Below, piece by piece: positions 36,605 through 48,299 of a DNA stretch of 64,000 bases. The DNA is from Erythrophleum ivorense (lineage: Eukaryota; Streptophyta; Magnoliopsida; Fabales; Fabaceae). Under the pieces are notes generated by a model. The model saw only the letters and a list, made by a program, of their open reading frames with translations, was not told the DNA's origin and ran no database searches. Both the position numbers and the translations under genes were made by a program. How positions within the stretch are numbered: position 1 is the stretch's first letter; every line of letters starts with the position of its first letter. The DNA lies in contig JAIUCV010000003.1 in NCBI GenBank assembly GCA_026724425.1, positions 42,371,283-42,435,282 on the forward strand, read 5' to 3'.

Positions 36605-36747
36605 TCCCACAATGCCAAAAAACATGATTGAGTGCAGCGTCAATGAGGGTAAGACACCGATCGGCGATCTGCCGGAGACGACAGACAAGAAGAGGTTTTA
36701 GGACTTGATCATCAACGCTGCACTCAATGATGTTTCTCCAATGTGGG
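36605..36747 (-). ncRNA. MIR397: MIR397 precursor hairpin
   Basis: On the minus strand the 5' arm carries a 21-nt sequence (36730 down to 36710) that begins TCATTGAGTG and ends GCGTTGATG, identical to canonical plant miR397 as I remember it. The 3' arm (about 36622-36640) is its near-perfect complement: a 14-bp perfect core (36627-36640 with 36715-36728) extended outwards through AACAT and inwards through ATGA with few mismatches, plus an outer stem CCCACA/TGTGGG (36742-36747 with 36605-36610). The terminal loop is about 70 nt. The miRNA sits on the 5' arm, as in Arabidopsis MIR397a. miR397 guides cleavage of laccase mRNAs, saving copper and lowering lignin polymerisation. A 119-codon frame overlaps this locus on the same strand (36513-36872) but is better explained as chance reading of the primary transcript. 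Confidence 0.93.
36710..36730 (-). ncRNA. miR397: Mature miR397 (21 nt, 5' arm)
   Basis: The 21-nt arm starts with U (read 36730 to 36710), as preferred by AGO1. The sequence is TCATTGAGTGCAGC followed by GTTGATG. The star strand would come from about 36622-36642 with a 2-nt 3' overhang. Confidence 0.92.
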
Positions 36748-36823
36748 TGAGTTTCCATTAATTTTCCACATATGCATCCATGATCTCTTTCACAAACTTG
36801 TGGTGTTGCCAATGACTCTGCTG

Positions 36824-36994
36824 TTATATATAATAGTGCTTTTAAAATAAGCCTGAAGATAGTGTAGTACACCTACCTTCATTCATTTGTACTACCATTT
36901 CATTACTTCACTAGTTAGTAATTTCTTCTCTAGTCCCAAACTTTTCAATGTTAAACTTGTACTGGTTAGTTGTACTATAACGAGAACCTTGTAC
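36824..36994 (-). promoter_or_regulatory. MIR397 promoter: TATA box and five GTAC copper-response cores
   Basis: On the minus strand TTATATATAA at 36824-36833 is a good TATA box about 80-90 bp upstream of the hairpin. Upstream of it, within 130 bp, five GTAC cores occur at 36867-36870, 36889-36892, 36959-36962, 36972-36975 and 36991-36994. GTAC is the core bound by SPL7 (CRR1 in Chlamydomonas), which induces MIR397, MIR398, MIR408 and MIR857 under copper deficiency. The motif is short, but five in this spacing in AT-rich DNA is well above chance. Which ones are used cannot be told from sequence. Confidence 0.7.
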
Positions 36995-38620
36995 TTCATT
37001 ATCTGGCTTCATCTCAAACTTTTCTCAATATTTCGTTGAATTCTTAAGGTTCGAGACACTTGATTATGATTTTCTTTTAAAGTAAATTTTATTTTATTAT
37101 TTATAGTTATGTTTGTGGCATATTTGACAAATTCAAACATGCCGACGATTTGAGCGTGGGCTGCGGATATGGGCTGAATTAGTAGCTTCATTTGCTTGTG
37201 GATTAGTTAATTTATCCATATTATAGCCTAAAAGTGGAACTTTGATAGCATAATGAATTAATGAAAGAAAACTACAAGAACCTTGCAGAATTAGTCATCT
37301 CTGCAGACAAATTGAGTCCTTTTCGTTCGTTAGTTTGTTCTTTAGTTACTAACTTCTTTTTTGGGCAAAAGCTTACTGAACTCATGAGCTTATTTAAGCC
37401 AAATTATCTCTCCTTTTTTTTTTGGCGTACGTGGAAATATAATGACAAACCTGGAGCAATTTGAAAGTTAAGAAGTTGCTGCTCTTGAAGATATAGTTTG
37501 GTCATACATATTCAACAAATTTCACTCAATTTTAAATCTAATACTTATGTATGAGTAGATAGTTAAATACATAATATTCCAGCTCAATAATTAAATTAGT
37601 AATAAAATTATTTAATCTCTTCCACGAAGAAAAATGTTACCTTGTGCCGTTGTGCATATCCATGCACAATATAGACAATACCTCATCCATCAGGGGAATA
37701 GGCCTCTCCGTATATAGGCTTATCCAAGTGAAGACCCATATATCTGATATGAGCCTTTTTTTTATTTTCTTAAATCATTTTTGCAATATTATTTAAAAAA
37801 ATATGCTTTGGCATCTCGTCAAAGCATCTTCTTACTCCAGTAAATTCAGCAAAAATATTATCTGGGTTTTTCTATGCCCCTGGAATCGATGATTAATTAA
37901 TACCTAGTTAACTGAGAAACTAGACTTTGCTCTTGACCTTTATATTATCTTTCTAGTTAATTAGGTCTAAAATTGTCTCTCTGATTCTTTCTTTAATAAC
38001 AATCAGATTCTTTTTTATAACAGTCACACCGGATGATAAGAGAATCAAACCCACAAAAAATGTAAAAGCCCAAAAACATTGACAGCAAAAGAAATATCTA
38101 ACTTTTCTCAATAATCATAAAAACTATTTGTTTAGCGACACTATGACCAATAATAGCAGTAGCTCGATCTTGCAAATAGGAACTAAACATTGAAAACGTT
38201 CAATATAATAGTATCATATCATAATTAGTTTAAGTATATTCTTGGTAGAGTACATTACGAGCATGGACGTGTATAACTACTCTAAAAAGGCTGCATGAGA
38301 AGAAAGAAGAAACTGCACATTCTATCCTAAACATATCGTCAACCAAGGATTAATTTGTAACTAGTAAAAAAAATTCTTATCCGATGATGGTAAACTGAAA
38401 ACCATAATATATGTTATTGTGTATATCAAAGATCGAACCTTAATAAATGAAATAATCAATGGAGGACAAAAACTATCATGGAGAAAGTTGGATGTATTGT
38501 GAAGAAATCATGCAGGATGCAGATAGCTAATTAAAATATTTATTTTATGGATAGTATCATACCTCTAGACGAATTCAGTTTCTTTAGAGTAAAATATAAT
38601 GCAAATTCTTAAAATGAAGT

Positions 38621-38891
38621 GTATAAAATACTAATTAAATTTTCACGAAATATAAATTTTGATGAAATTTTCGTTTAAATTTTTCATTGGAGTTTGAAAC
38701 AGTTTGTTAGACAGTTCAAACGCAAAGTACTGCAGGCTTAAGTTGAACTATATTTAAAGTGTATAAAATACTAATTAATTTTTCGCGAAATATATGTTTT
38801 AATGAATTTTTGGTTTAAATTGTTCACTGGAGTTTGAAACAGCTTATTAGACAGTTCAAACGCTAAGTACTGCAGGCTTTAGTTGGACGAT
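38621..38891. repeat. Tandem duplication of about 138 bp
   Basis: Both units start GTGTATAAAATACTAATTAA (38621 and 38759) and share TTAGACAGTTCAAACGC and GTACTGCAGGCTT near their ends. Some fifteen differences by eye make it older than the one at 30441. Confidence 0.85.
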
Positions 38892-39705
38892 AAATTTTTT
38901 TTTTGGTAAATTAAAGATTACCCAGAAAAGATCCCTATTTATTTGTTAACTAGAAATTATTTAACCAAAATTAAGAAATTTTAATAATTATATATATTGT
39001 ATTTAAATTTTAGAGTAGATTTAATCCCTAAAAGATTATTTTTCTCTTAATTTAGTTCTTTAAAAATAAAATTTTCAATTTAGTCCTCCAAATATTTTTC
39101 TTTAATCAAAATGGTCTTTCTCCAATCAATAAACTTATGTGGCTATTAACTTATAACATGGAATTACCAAAATAGCATCATTTTTCACCAAACAACGTTG
39201 TTTAGAAAAATTTCGCAAAAGATAAGTGATCATCAAAACGACACTATAAACAAGTTTAAGTCATGAAAGAATATAACAGCTAAAGCCTCCGCACAATAGG
39301 GAGTAAATTAGCATTTGTATTTAGGATTCAGGATTTCTTTTATCGCTTATCATATTTTTTGTATTTCATATGTCTATATTCATATTTTAGTATTTTAAAA
39401 TTAATGTTTTTTGTACCTTTATTTTGTTGGAAAAAATGTTTTATTCTATTATATTTTGTTTCTAATGAATATTCTGAAGCTTGCAACTACAAGTGCAAGG
39501 AGGAGTGAAGAAGAGGAACCACATAGTATGTGCTTATAATTTCATGAAATCATCCTCTTTGCAAGTTAGTTTAGTTCTAGAATTGGGTTATGCCAATTTG
39601 TGCTTTTTGAATTATTTATCTTTTGCTCAAAAACAAAATTATAGCACCACAAAGTCAAAGGCTGAAGAAAAAACGGTGCTATAAACCAGGAACACTGGCT
39701 CTTCG

Positions 39706-39860
39706 CATTACGAGAAAAACAGAAATTAGTGACATAATTTTCTGTCACTAAATGCAGATAATTCTGTTGTTAATCAATTAGTGATGGAATTAGTGATAAA
39801 ATTCTTCCGTCGCTAAATGAATTTAGTTAGAAATAGAATATTCCGCCCCTAAAAACAAAT
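39706..39860. mobile_element. CACTA-like transposon terminus (degenerate)
   Basis: CATTACGAGAAAAAC at 39706-39720 resembles the common plant CACTA end CACTACAAGAAAAAC. It is followed by subterminal repeats of TTAGTGACA/TTTCTGTCACTAA and TTCCGTCGCTAAA type (39725-39820), usual for such elements. No matching opposite end was found nearby. Confidence 0.4.
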
Positions 39861-41336
39861 CCCAGCTGCGCCTTTTATAAGATGTGTGAGTTATTAACTT
39901 CATTTGCATGCAAATGTGGGTGCGTCGGTGAGTTTATAGATGTTGTATATGATTACCGCATATCTACATGCTTCTTTGTAAGGAAAGAAAAACAAAGGTG
40001 ATAGACACTCCTATTTATAAATTATAGGTTTATGGAACTTTGTAGCATTCCTAACAGCTTTAAAAAGCATCGATACATACTTAAGTGAAAACTAGAAGAT
40101 TGTACTGCTTGTTCTATTATTAGTATGATTATTTTGGATAATTTAGTTACTTAGATTTTAGCCTACTTTTCTAAATGTCCTTTTTGTCCCATAAAAAGGG
40201 AAAAAAAACTTACTATCCTTGTAAATTTATAATAGACATAGTCAAAAAACTTGTTTTTGGGTGTCACTGCACGTCCGTTTTGAAGTTTTTAGTTTGGCAA
40301 GTTATTTGAAGATAAGCATAGTAGTTTAGTGGCTATTTAGTTTATTTTTCTTATAACATCTTTGTAATTTTGATGGCTTTTTACTCTTACATGCTTTCTT
40401 TATAAATGTATGAAGAATATGCTGTTAAATAGTCATAAGTTTGTCAATAACTAAACTTTGCTGGCATGGTATCAAGTTATGCGTTTGTAAGTATTGAATC
40501 TTGTGGGAAGTTCTATCAATATTGTTGAAATGTTTTTAATCTTGCCGTAGGTGAAACAGGTTATATACCAATAATCTACGTAGGTTAGTTGCTGGACATT
40601 TGAAGCCTTACTAGCACTTCAAGAGGTATATATCATTTTCTACTCTAATTTCAGTAATTGCTACTTGTTAGTTTGCTTGCATTTTATCTAAATTATCATG
40701 TAAATGCTCTTTTTTTTTTTTTTCAGTTAATGTGCATTTCCTTAACTTCTCCCATATATTGTTTTGGTTATGGTTGAAATACAAAAATTTTCTTATGCTT
40801 AACACAATTAGAAATTTAGACTTTTGTGCCTCGGCCAATTTGTTTGTATGTTTGTTTTAGGGCAAATATCAAATAACCTATAATTTGGTTCATTTGCCCT
40901 TTGCATTATGGTTTAGCATGTGTCATTTTTCCCTTGATTTGTTTTGTTAACAAATTTCCACCTTCAACTATTTTCTTTTAAAATTTTAACAACAGGTTCC
41001 TTTGATTGTTTAAACAAGAGTCACTTGTTTAAACATGGATTGATGGCTAAATGCAATGTAAACAGCAAAAAATTTGCAATGAATGTTGCAAATTAAAAAT
41101 TTTCTTTTGTGTTCTCATCATATTTTACTGCAAGAAACACTCGCGATATTTTATCACAAGAATACAAAAAATATCAATATTTTTGTGTTCTTACAGTTAA
41201 ATACGGTAAAAATGCTACAAAAATTATGAATTTGCAAATTTTTTAAAGTTTTTATAGTAACTTTTGTGTTCTCATGATAAATTACGATGAAAATGATTAA
41301 AAAATTACCTTTGTTTAGAATTTTTTTTATGATTCT

Positions 41337-44300
41337 TGTAATACCTTAAGCCCCTAGGATATCTTTTCCATAAATAAACTTTACACATGTGATATTCATA
41401 AGAAAAACAATAAAATAATGTAATATTTTTGTGTTGCATAGTACTTTAAAAATTAGAATTTCGTTCTGTGAATTTTGTGGACTCCCCAATATTATCTCCT
41501 ACTTTATATTCCATCTAAACAAGTCATAACCATTGCAAAAAATTTCATACATTTCAGTTTATGAGCCATATATCATAAAAATGGAGTTTTGCCTCGGATC
41601 CAGAATTCAAGTTTCTATTACCAATTTTAGAAAATCATAATTAATTTTAGAAAAATTAAAATCAAGCAACTGATAATTTTTCGGAAAGCTTTATTAACTA
41701 TAGGTTAAAAATTGTTCCAAGCCACAAAAACCTAGTTGGATCACGATTAAAAATAGAAAAGTATTAAAGATCTGGCTGCCTAGGTTTGTTATCATAAGTT
41801 ATTGATATGAAATTCAAAAATTCATAACTAATTCTAAAAAAATTAAAACCTAGCAAACCATACCATTATGCAAAGCTATGGATGTTAAATTTATGAAAAA
41901 AATAAGTTAAGACCATGTTAAGTTCATTTAGGAACTAAATTATAATGAAACAATACACAAGGTCGGTTAGCATTATTGGTTTTGATACAAAAATTCATTT
42001 CTCTCTCTATAGACTTTAAAATGAGGTGCTTCTAGTTGCTCCAGATTATTGTGAATATCTAGTTTTTCCATGTAAAATTTCAGAACCATTGGACTCATTT
42101 GACCGTTGGATGACACAAAAATGAAATCTGCTCAACTGAACAGTGCCTAAACCAAAAATAACTTATAATATGAACTTTGAAAAATCATAAGATATTCTAT
42201 AGACCTCCAAATAATGCGGTTCTTAGACCAGCAAAAAGCTCTATATGAGATCTATGTATGTGCAAAATCTTAGCCTCAAAATCACTTATTTGGTTAGGTT
42301 AGGTTTTAGCTCACAAAATGGGTCATTTTTTATCTTAAAATGGTTCATTTATGTGCCAAATGATCTTCCCCTTGAGCCAAGACCACTGGGGCACGTGGGA
42401 AAGCTTCAAAACAGTTCATTAAGCTTGTCTAAGGGGTCCAAATATCCATATATTACAAAAACCACTACCCCACTTGTTTACATGCACTAAATCATAAAAA
42501 CACATCCATGCATCTCAATATAAATAAAAAACATCTACTCTCATTCATATACTTTCAATTCCTATACATACATCATATATCTAGGTATATACATATGTTC
42601 AAGTGGCTATACATCATTTGCAACGTGGGATTATATCTTTCACCAATAATATGGTTACAAAATGACTAAATCATACATTCTTTTGTCAATCTCTCATCTT
42701 CACGTGTGGTGGCTTCTATCTTTTTGCTCACTTGGTCCACCTAAACATCTTTAGGCAATGGAGAGGGAAGAGTGAGATTCTAGGAATTCCAATAGCTTTT
42801 AACCCTTTCAATCATACATAAAAGCCATGATTTCAAGTCCAAAAATGTATGCATGAACCTTTAGCTACTAGTGATCATATATATAACCATTTTCATGTTC
42901 AAGAAACTCATACATATCACATATTGGCTTTCAAGAGCATTGGATTAGTCTCACCTCCTTTTCTTAGGACTTTTAGACTTGACTTACCCATTTTCATAGG
43001 ACTTTTGACTAAGCCTTGCTTTTCTTAAGACTTTTGGCTTTGTCTCATCAAATCCTAGAGACTTTTAGCTCGTCCTCACCTTTGCTAAGGGACTTTTGGC
43101 TTCACCAAGATCATTCAAGCTAACTAATATTCATAAAACACATATTAAGCACATAATGGTACCATGGCATGTAGAAAATCACCATAAACATTACTCATAG
43201 TAAAATCATATATACACACATCCAAAGACAAGAAAACAACTAAATATACATGAGAAAAAGGTTAGAGACCTACCTTGAATGCAAACACACACACTTTTCC
43301 TTGATTTTTCTTCCCTTCCTTTGGCTACACCCTTGAAAGTGGGTGGAGTAGGATTCTTTTGGCCTAGACACATCAAATAGGACCCAATTATACTCTTAAA
43401 ATAAACTTTAGCACCCTACACACTTTAGAAAAACTTGATTTCTTGTTTGGTTCAATTATGGTTCCATAAAGCACCTAATGAAGCAACCTTAATAATTCAT
43501 AATCTTGGCTCTATTCTCTTCTTCCATCGATGACTCTTGACTCCATCTAGACTCCTTGGAGCCATCACACAATCATTTTAAGGAGCTCATCTATATGTTA
43601 CTTCTTTAAGTCATTTTATGGAACCTACACCTTCATCTCAGATCCTAGGCTTTCTAAATTTTTTCCAAGGCTTCCTCTCATATTCTCCCATCATATATGA
43701 TTCAAATCTAGGCTTAAAACAAATTAAAATTCTTCTTAGGAGTCTAGACCTATTTAGGCCGAGACATGCTTCTTGATTGTGCACCAAAGGATTTTGCTTA
43801 CTTCTCTTTAGGGAATTGGCACATGGGTGACTTCTTGGGTGTCTTGAGAACTCATTTATACTCTTAGACAACCCAAATTATAATTAGGAAGTCTCCTTCC
43901 CATCTAGGTGCAATCAAATCCCTATTCTTTGTAACTTAATTTCTAATGCATTTTACTTGGATTTCTTTACATATACTTGTTCCTCACACTCCAAAACCTA
44001 TGATTCTACCTTGTTTTGGACAGAAATCATCCCTTAAAGAATGGGCTATGGGCTGGACGAAATGCTTTTGAGGGAGAACAAACAAGGAGTGCAAGAAAAG
44101 CCTTAGAATCTACCTTGTCTCAAGACTTTTTCAAGAGTCCTTTTCATTGCTTCGAGCTCCTCTTTGGAATTCTGGATTCCGTCCTCTGAACCAACCACAA
44201 AATAGTCCCATATGCATGATAAAAACCATATAAATGAAGAGGAGGAGAAGAAGAACAAGTTTGGTGAAGGAAGATACTTAAACATTAAAGATTTTCATAC

Positions 44301-44971
44301 CTTTTTTGCAAATTTCTCCTTTCTCCAAGGCCCCCCTTTTGTGCATCCTCTTTGTTGGTCTCCCTCTCTGGCTTGGGTAGATCATATGTCGACTAAGTAG
44401 GGGAGAGGTGGAGGACGCCACATATAAGAGAGCATTTCTTAAAATTGTTGTTTAAAAATTCTATCTACGTCTTGTTTGCTTGGCTTTTTATTTTAGGCTC
44501 ATTTTAGCTCCTTTTTTAGAACTATCTTTTCCATTATAAAATTTATATTTTCTAACTTATAAAATACCTTTGGAATAACTCAATTTGGATCTAAAACATT
44601 CCCAAATGAACTATTCAAAGTTTGGGTCAATTAACACTGTAAAACATCAACCAGAAGGGGTTTTAACTATTTTTGGAGTTCCTATGGTTTTTAAGACCTT
44701 TGAGAACCTCAAAAACTCATTTTTCCCATTTAAAATTTCTCCCTTCAGTTTTCTAAAAAATGTTTAAAATTATGAAAATGCCATTATACTTTCAGAAATT
44801 TTATTAAACTATCCTGACTTGGGTTTTTGGGTATCTTAGGCCTTGGATCCTCATTTTCTATTATTTAAAATTTTATCTTAATTTTATTTGGTCTTAAATC
44901 CTTCGTTTCGCTAGTTTAAGAAGAAACCAGACGTTATGTTTCTCACGTTTATGAAGAAGCTGGATATTACA
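41337..44971 (-). repeat. Solo LTR, 3.6 kb, with perfect 5-bp target duplication
   Basis: The segment starts TGTAATACC at 41337 and ends GGATATTACA at 44971, and is flanked by ATTCT at 41332-41336 and again at 44972-44976. Read on minus it starts TGTAATATCC and aligns with the LTR at 61193 onward: shared GGCCAAATAAAATTAGA-like sequence near the start, shared GACTTTTGGC minisatellite, and a shared stretch near GTGAGCCAAGTGGGC. There is no gag-pol inside, so unequal recombination between two LTRs is the likely origin. Open frames within it are not genes. Confidence 0.7.
42945..43110. repeat. Minisatellite inside the solo LTR
   Basis: About five imperfect units of a 30-40 bp motif around GGACTTTTGGCTTNNCCTCACC. 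The same motif recurs at 61086-61190 (same strand) and 63055-63240 (opposite strand), always inside LTRs of this family. Confidence 0.75.
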
Positions 44972-45290
44972 ATTCTCATGGTTAAATACCATGAGAACAC
45001 AATAAATTAATTTTTTTTATTCTCATAATAAATCATCATGAGGATTCCAAGAGAAAATCACAAATTTTGAAAAAATTATTCTTGCGAAACTTTTTTGATG
45101 TTTTCAAGAAAATTTTCTACAAGAATATTGTTCTCATAAAAAAATTTCATAGAAATTGTGAATTCCTGTGGTTATTTTTTTCACTACCTAAAATCTTGGA
45201 GAATTTCTACAAGAGTTATAATTCTCATACAATTTTGGGATTTTTTTCACTAAAAAATTCTGAGAGAATTTTGCTATTTTCTTGTAGTGG

Positions 45291-46815
45291 GAATATGGCC
45301 ACTAATTTCTTCCATAATTTGTATACAAATGATAAGGGCACTAAACTAAGGTTACCAATTGCTAATGGGTTCCCTTCCTTAAGTCCTGAGGATCTTATCT
45401 TTATTTAGAGGGATGCTTTGGATTTAGAGATTAAAAATGATTGCTTTTAGCATTGGTGCATTCAAAGCCCTAGGGCCTAATGGCTTCTAAGCCAATTTCT
45501 TTCATAGCTAGTGGAGTGTGCTTGGGAATTCTATTTGTAGTTTTATAAAGGAAGTGTTTTGTAATCTCGACGCTATTCAAAGAATTAATAAAACTCACAT
45601 TGTTCTGATTCTTGAGGTGAATAATCTGGAGTGTCTTGAGGAATTCCGGCCCATTTCCTTATGTAATTATTGTTAGCCTTAAAATTATCATGAAAATTAT
45701 AGCCAATTAGTTGAAAAATTATTTGGAAAAATTGATTGCCCTAAATCAGTACAATTTCATTCTTGTATGCCACAGTAGTGACAACATCATAGTAGAAGTT
45801 AGAAGTGGCCAGTTCCTAAAAATATTTGCAGTTTTCTCTCTTGGCTTTAGAACAACTACACACCAAGTTGAAAGTAAAATGCAGAATTTCAAGTATTAGC
45901 TCCTACCCTTTCGATTATGCAATAGAGGAGACCTTCATGTATGTGGTCTATGATTGTGACAAGGTTGTTTTACTATGGAAAAGACTATTAAACTCGAATC
46001 ACTCTGCCATGTTTTTCTCTCTCGCCATGCATGAATGCTTGAATTGGAATTACTTTAATAAGGGTGGGGTGGGTGACTTGATAAACTTACCTTGGAGAAA
46101 ATTTTTTGGTTATGTATTCTAGATAGCCTAAACAATCAGATGTACTAAGTTATTCTACAGAGAAGTAAACTTGAATGATGACTTGTTCTTTAGGTGTATT
46201 CACAGACCCTTTGAGGATGTTAGCTTACAGTATCGACAAAAGAGAATCAAATTAAAAAGGTGGGAGCAGCTGATTAAGTGGACTTTAACTTGAGTGGAGG
46301 TGGATAAAAATCAATATGGATGGCTTAGTTAGCTCTAATAGGCAAGCTTCTTGTGGGGATCTCCTTAGAGATGACATAGGAAGATGGATGGTAAGATTAG
46401 AATGTAACTTGGGTTACTATACGATAACCATAGTGGAGTTATTGGGCATCTTGTTAGGACTTTGGCTAGCGTGGGATTGAGGATCTAAATGAGTTAGTTT
46501 GTATACTGACTTCCTAGCTGTGATTAATCTGATCTCAAAGGGATGTTTTATGTAACTCCCTTGTTCTAATCTCATTTCAGATATAAAAAAGATCCATGGC
46601 CCTATAATAGGAAGTTGAGATCCTTCACACCCATAAAGAAGCTAATGGAAGTGCTGATTGGCTTGCAATTCCTTACCCCTTGGTTTTCATGTATCTTTTA
46701 CTCCTCCTAAAGGTTGTGGTAGATGTTTAAATTTTGTATTTTTAGGTTACTTTCCCTCATTTCATTTAGTGTAATCATTGGGCCTTAGCCCTTGCATTTA
46801 TTCCAAAAAAAAAAG
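45291..46815 (+). mobile_element. Decayed L1-type LINE with C-terminal RNase H domain
   Basis: Translation with many stops gives a 5'-truncated L1 RT: NMATNFFHNLYTN (45294 on), ALGPNGF, VLILEVNNLECL followed by FRPISLCN (near 45605-45670), and a degraded region matching LIALNQ...SDNIIV (45730-45800). After an internal deletion comes the C-terminal part, with an RNase H-like segment (INMDGLV near 46312, ECNLGYYTITIVELLGILLG and YTDFLAVINLISKG near 46400-46545). The end is GGGCCTTAGCCCTTGCATTT followed by an A-rich tail (46770-46815), the usual end of plant L1 elements. It cannot be active. Confidence 0.75.
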
Positions 46816-47164
46816 AATGATACTTTATGAGATATTAAAAAAGAATTTTTTTAATGCATAATAAACTTTTTAAAAATGAAAAATAAAAATATCCATTTTT
46901 CCCCAAAGAAAAAAAGAAAAGAATGTTATGTGCAAGATACCATGATAGTCTTCAAGGATTTTCAAATTCTTTTGCATTCTATATTGTTTTAAATTTTCAA
47001 AAGTTGTTCTGAATTTTACATTGACAATGTGAATGTGATTCGTATGTCAATTTGCCAAGAAACATGAAGAGGTCCAATGTGAATGAAACATACTTATGAG
47101 AGTTTGGCAATAATATGGTGGATAGTAGGCTTAATGGCCTATTTATTTGTGGATCTAGTTGCTT
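46816..47164. other. AT-rich spacer between LINE and pararetrovirus copy
   Basis: Low-complexity A/T-rich DNA. No feature was recognised apart from A and T runs. Confidence 0.6.
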
Positions 47165-47650
47165 TTTTTTTTAATAATAAGAAGAGATGCAATCTTGTAT
47201 CTCTCTATTAGATCAATTCCTAGTTGCTGAAAGCCAACTTTAAGATTAAATTTGGAAAATATTCTTGTTTTCTTTAGTAGGCTAAGCTGTGAACTGATTT
47301 TAGGCAATGGGAACTTATCATCTTGCAAAAATATGTTAAGAGGCTTGTAATCAATGACTAATATTTTCTTTCCTCATTTTTGCTCTGAGTGATTTTCCAT
47401 ATAAAAGGCTTGGCAAGCCTAGTTAGACTTTGTTGTTTTAATTAAGCCTTGTTTAAAAAGGGCTACACATTTTTTTCTAACTAATTTTAAATCATTAGGA
47501 TTCATGCCAAGATGAGTTGCCTTCGTGGGATTGACATCTTCATTCCTTTTGAAAGGGAGTTAGATGAAGAATTCTTTATTTTTCTAGAGAGGAGATGAAT
47601 GGGAGAATTGATCATGAAACTCAGGACAGTATTGCATAAATTGATCATGA
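47165..47650 (-). pseudogene. Endogenous pararetrovirus: reverse transcriptase, N-terminal part
   Basis: Read on minus across several frame breaks, the sequence holds RT segments typical of Caulimoviridae, including IDYKPLN, FLQDDKFPLP and FSKFNLKVGF. Homology stops near 47165, before the catalytic YxDD region and the RNase H domain, so the copy is 3'-truncated. It lies directly after the protease segment in polyprotein order. Confidence 0.7.
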
Positions 47651-47721
47651 ATATCTTCAGAGCCAACAAGAACTTGAGAAAGTTCAAACACCTTAGGAAT
47701 GGTGGTGTAAGGTTTGAATTG

Positions 47722-48105
47722 CTATTTAAACTGAATTCCTTCAAGGAGAATTTGAAGTTTCTTTGCTTGACAATAGACATCCATTCCAATGAGAATGTCT
47801 TTATCTGGGAGACTACTGCTAAGAATTTTAGTCCACACAATGCAATATAGGAAGATTCTAATACCAATCTTTTTCTTGGTAATAAGATCTATTTTGAAGA
47901 TTTTTCCATCAGTAGCACTGAAGTATTCAGAGCACTTATTCCAAGCTTTCGAAAGAAGAATTGCAGGATTCATTAAGCTTTTGGAGGTACCAGTATCCAT
48001 ATAAGTAATAATTGAGATTGACTTATGGTACTTGCTTTTGAGAATCTGCATTTGGACATAAGGCATTGAAGGATCTTTATGTTCTACTTGGTTACAAGGT
48101 TGCAC
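47722..48105 (-). pseudogene. Endogenous pararetrovirus: aspartic protease segment
   Basis: An open stretch of 127 codons carries MDTGTSKSLM near 47980-48000, the D-T/S-G active-site motif of retroviral-type proteases in the form usual for caulimovirids. KDILIGMDV further on fits the second conserved strand. It is flanked by stops and frame breaks on both sides. Confidence 0.7.
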
Positions 48106-48299
48106 AAAATAACTGTGATGAATGTATTCTTAAGAATGATTTGAATAGTCTGAATCAGAGACTTCTAAATCAAAGGATTATAGACTTAGCAAGACAAAAA
48201 CTGTAACATCATTTGCATCCTCTTGTTCTGAAAAGAGTTCTTTTATATCTTGATCATCAAAGAGAGGAATGCTAGCTTGAAGTTGTTGAAGGAGTTTAA

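Larger units (their letters stand above)
36995..41127. other. AT-rich intergenic DNA with repeats, no gene seen
   Basis: No coding exon or RNA gene was recognised. It holds a 138-bp tandem duplication (38621-38891) and a CACTA-like terminus near 39706. Short open frames (37261-37464, 39481-39684) lack domains. Confidence 0.6.
41128..45290. mobile_element. Possible small CACTA-like element split by a solo LTR
   Basis: The right edge ends TTTTCTTGTAGTG (45278-45290), the reverse complement of CACTACAAGAAAA. The left side has TACTGCAAGAAAC (about 41136-41148), a degenerate partner. Both flanks of the solo LTR share AT-rich DNA with repeated TTCTCATG/CATGAGAA motifs. Removing the LTR leaves about 0.5 kb. 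No 3-bp target duplication was confirmed, so the class is uncertain. Confidence 0.3.
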
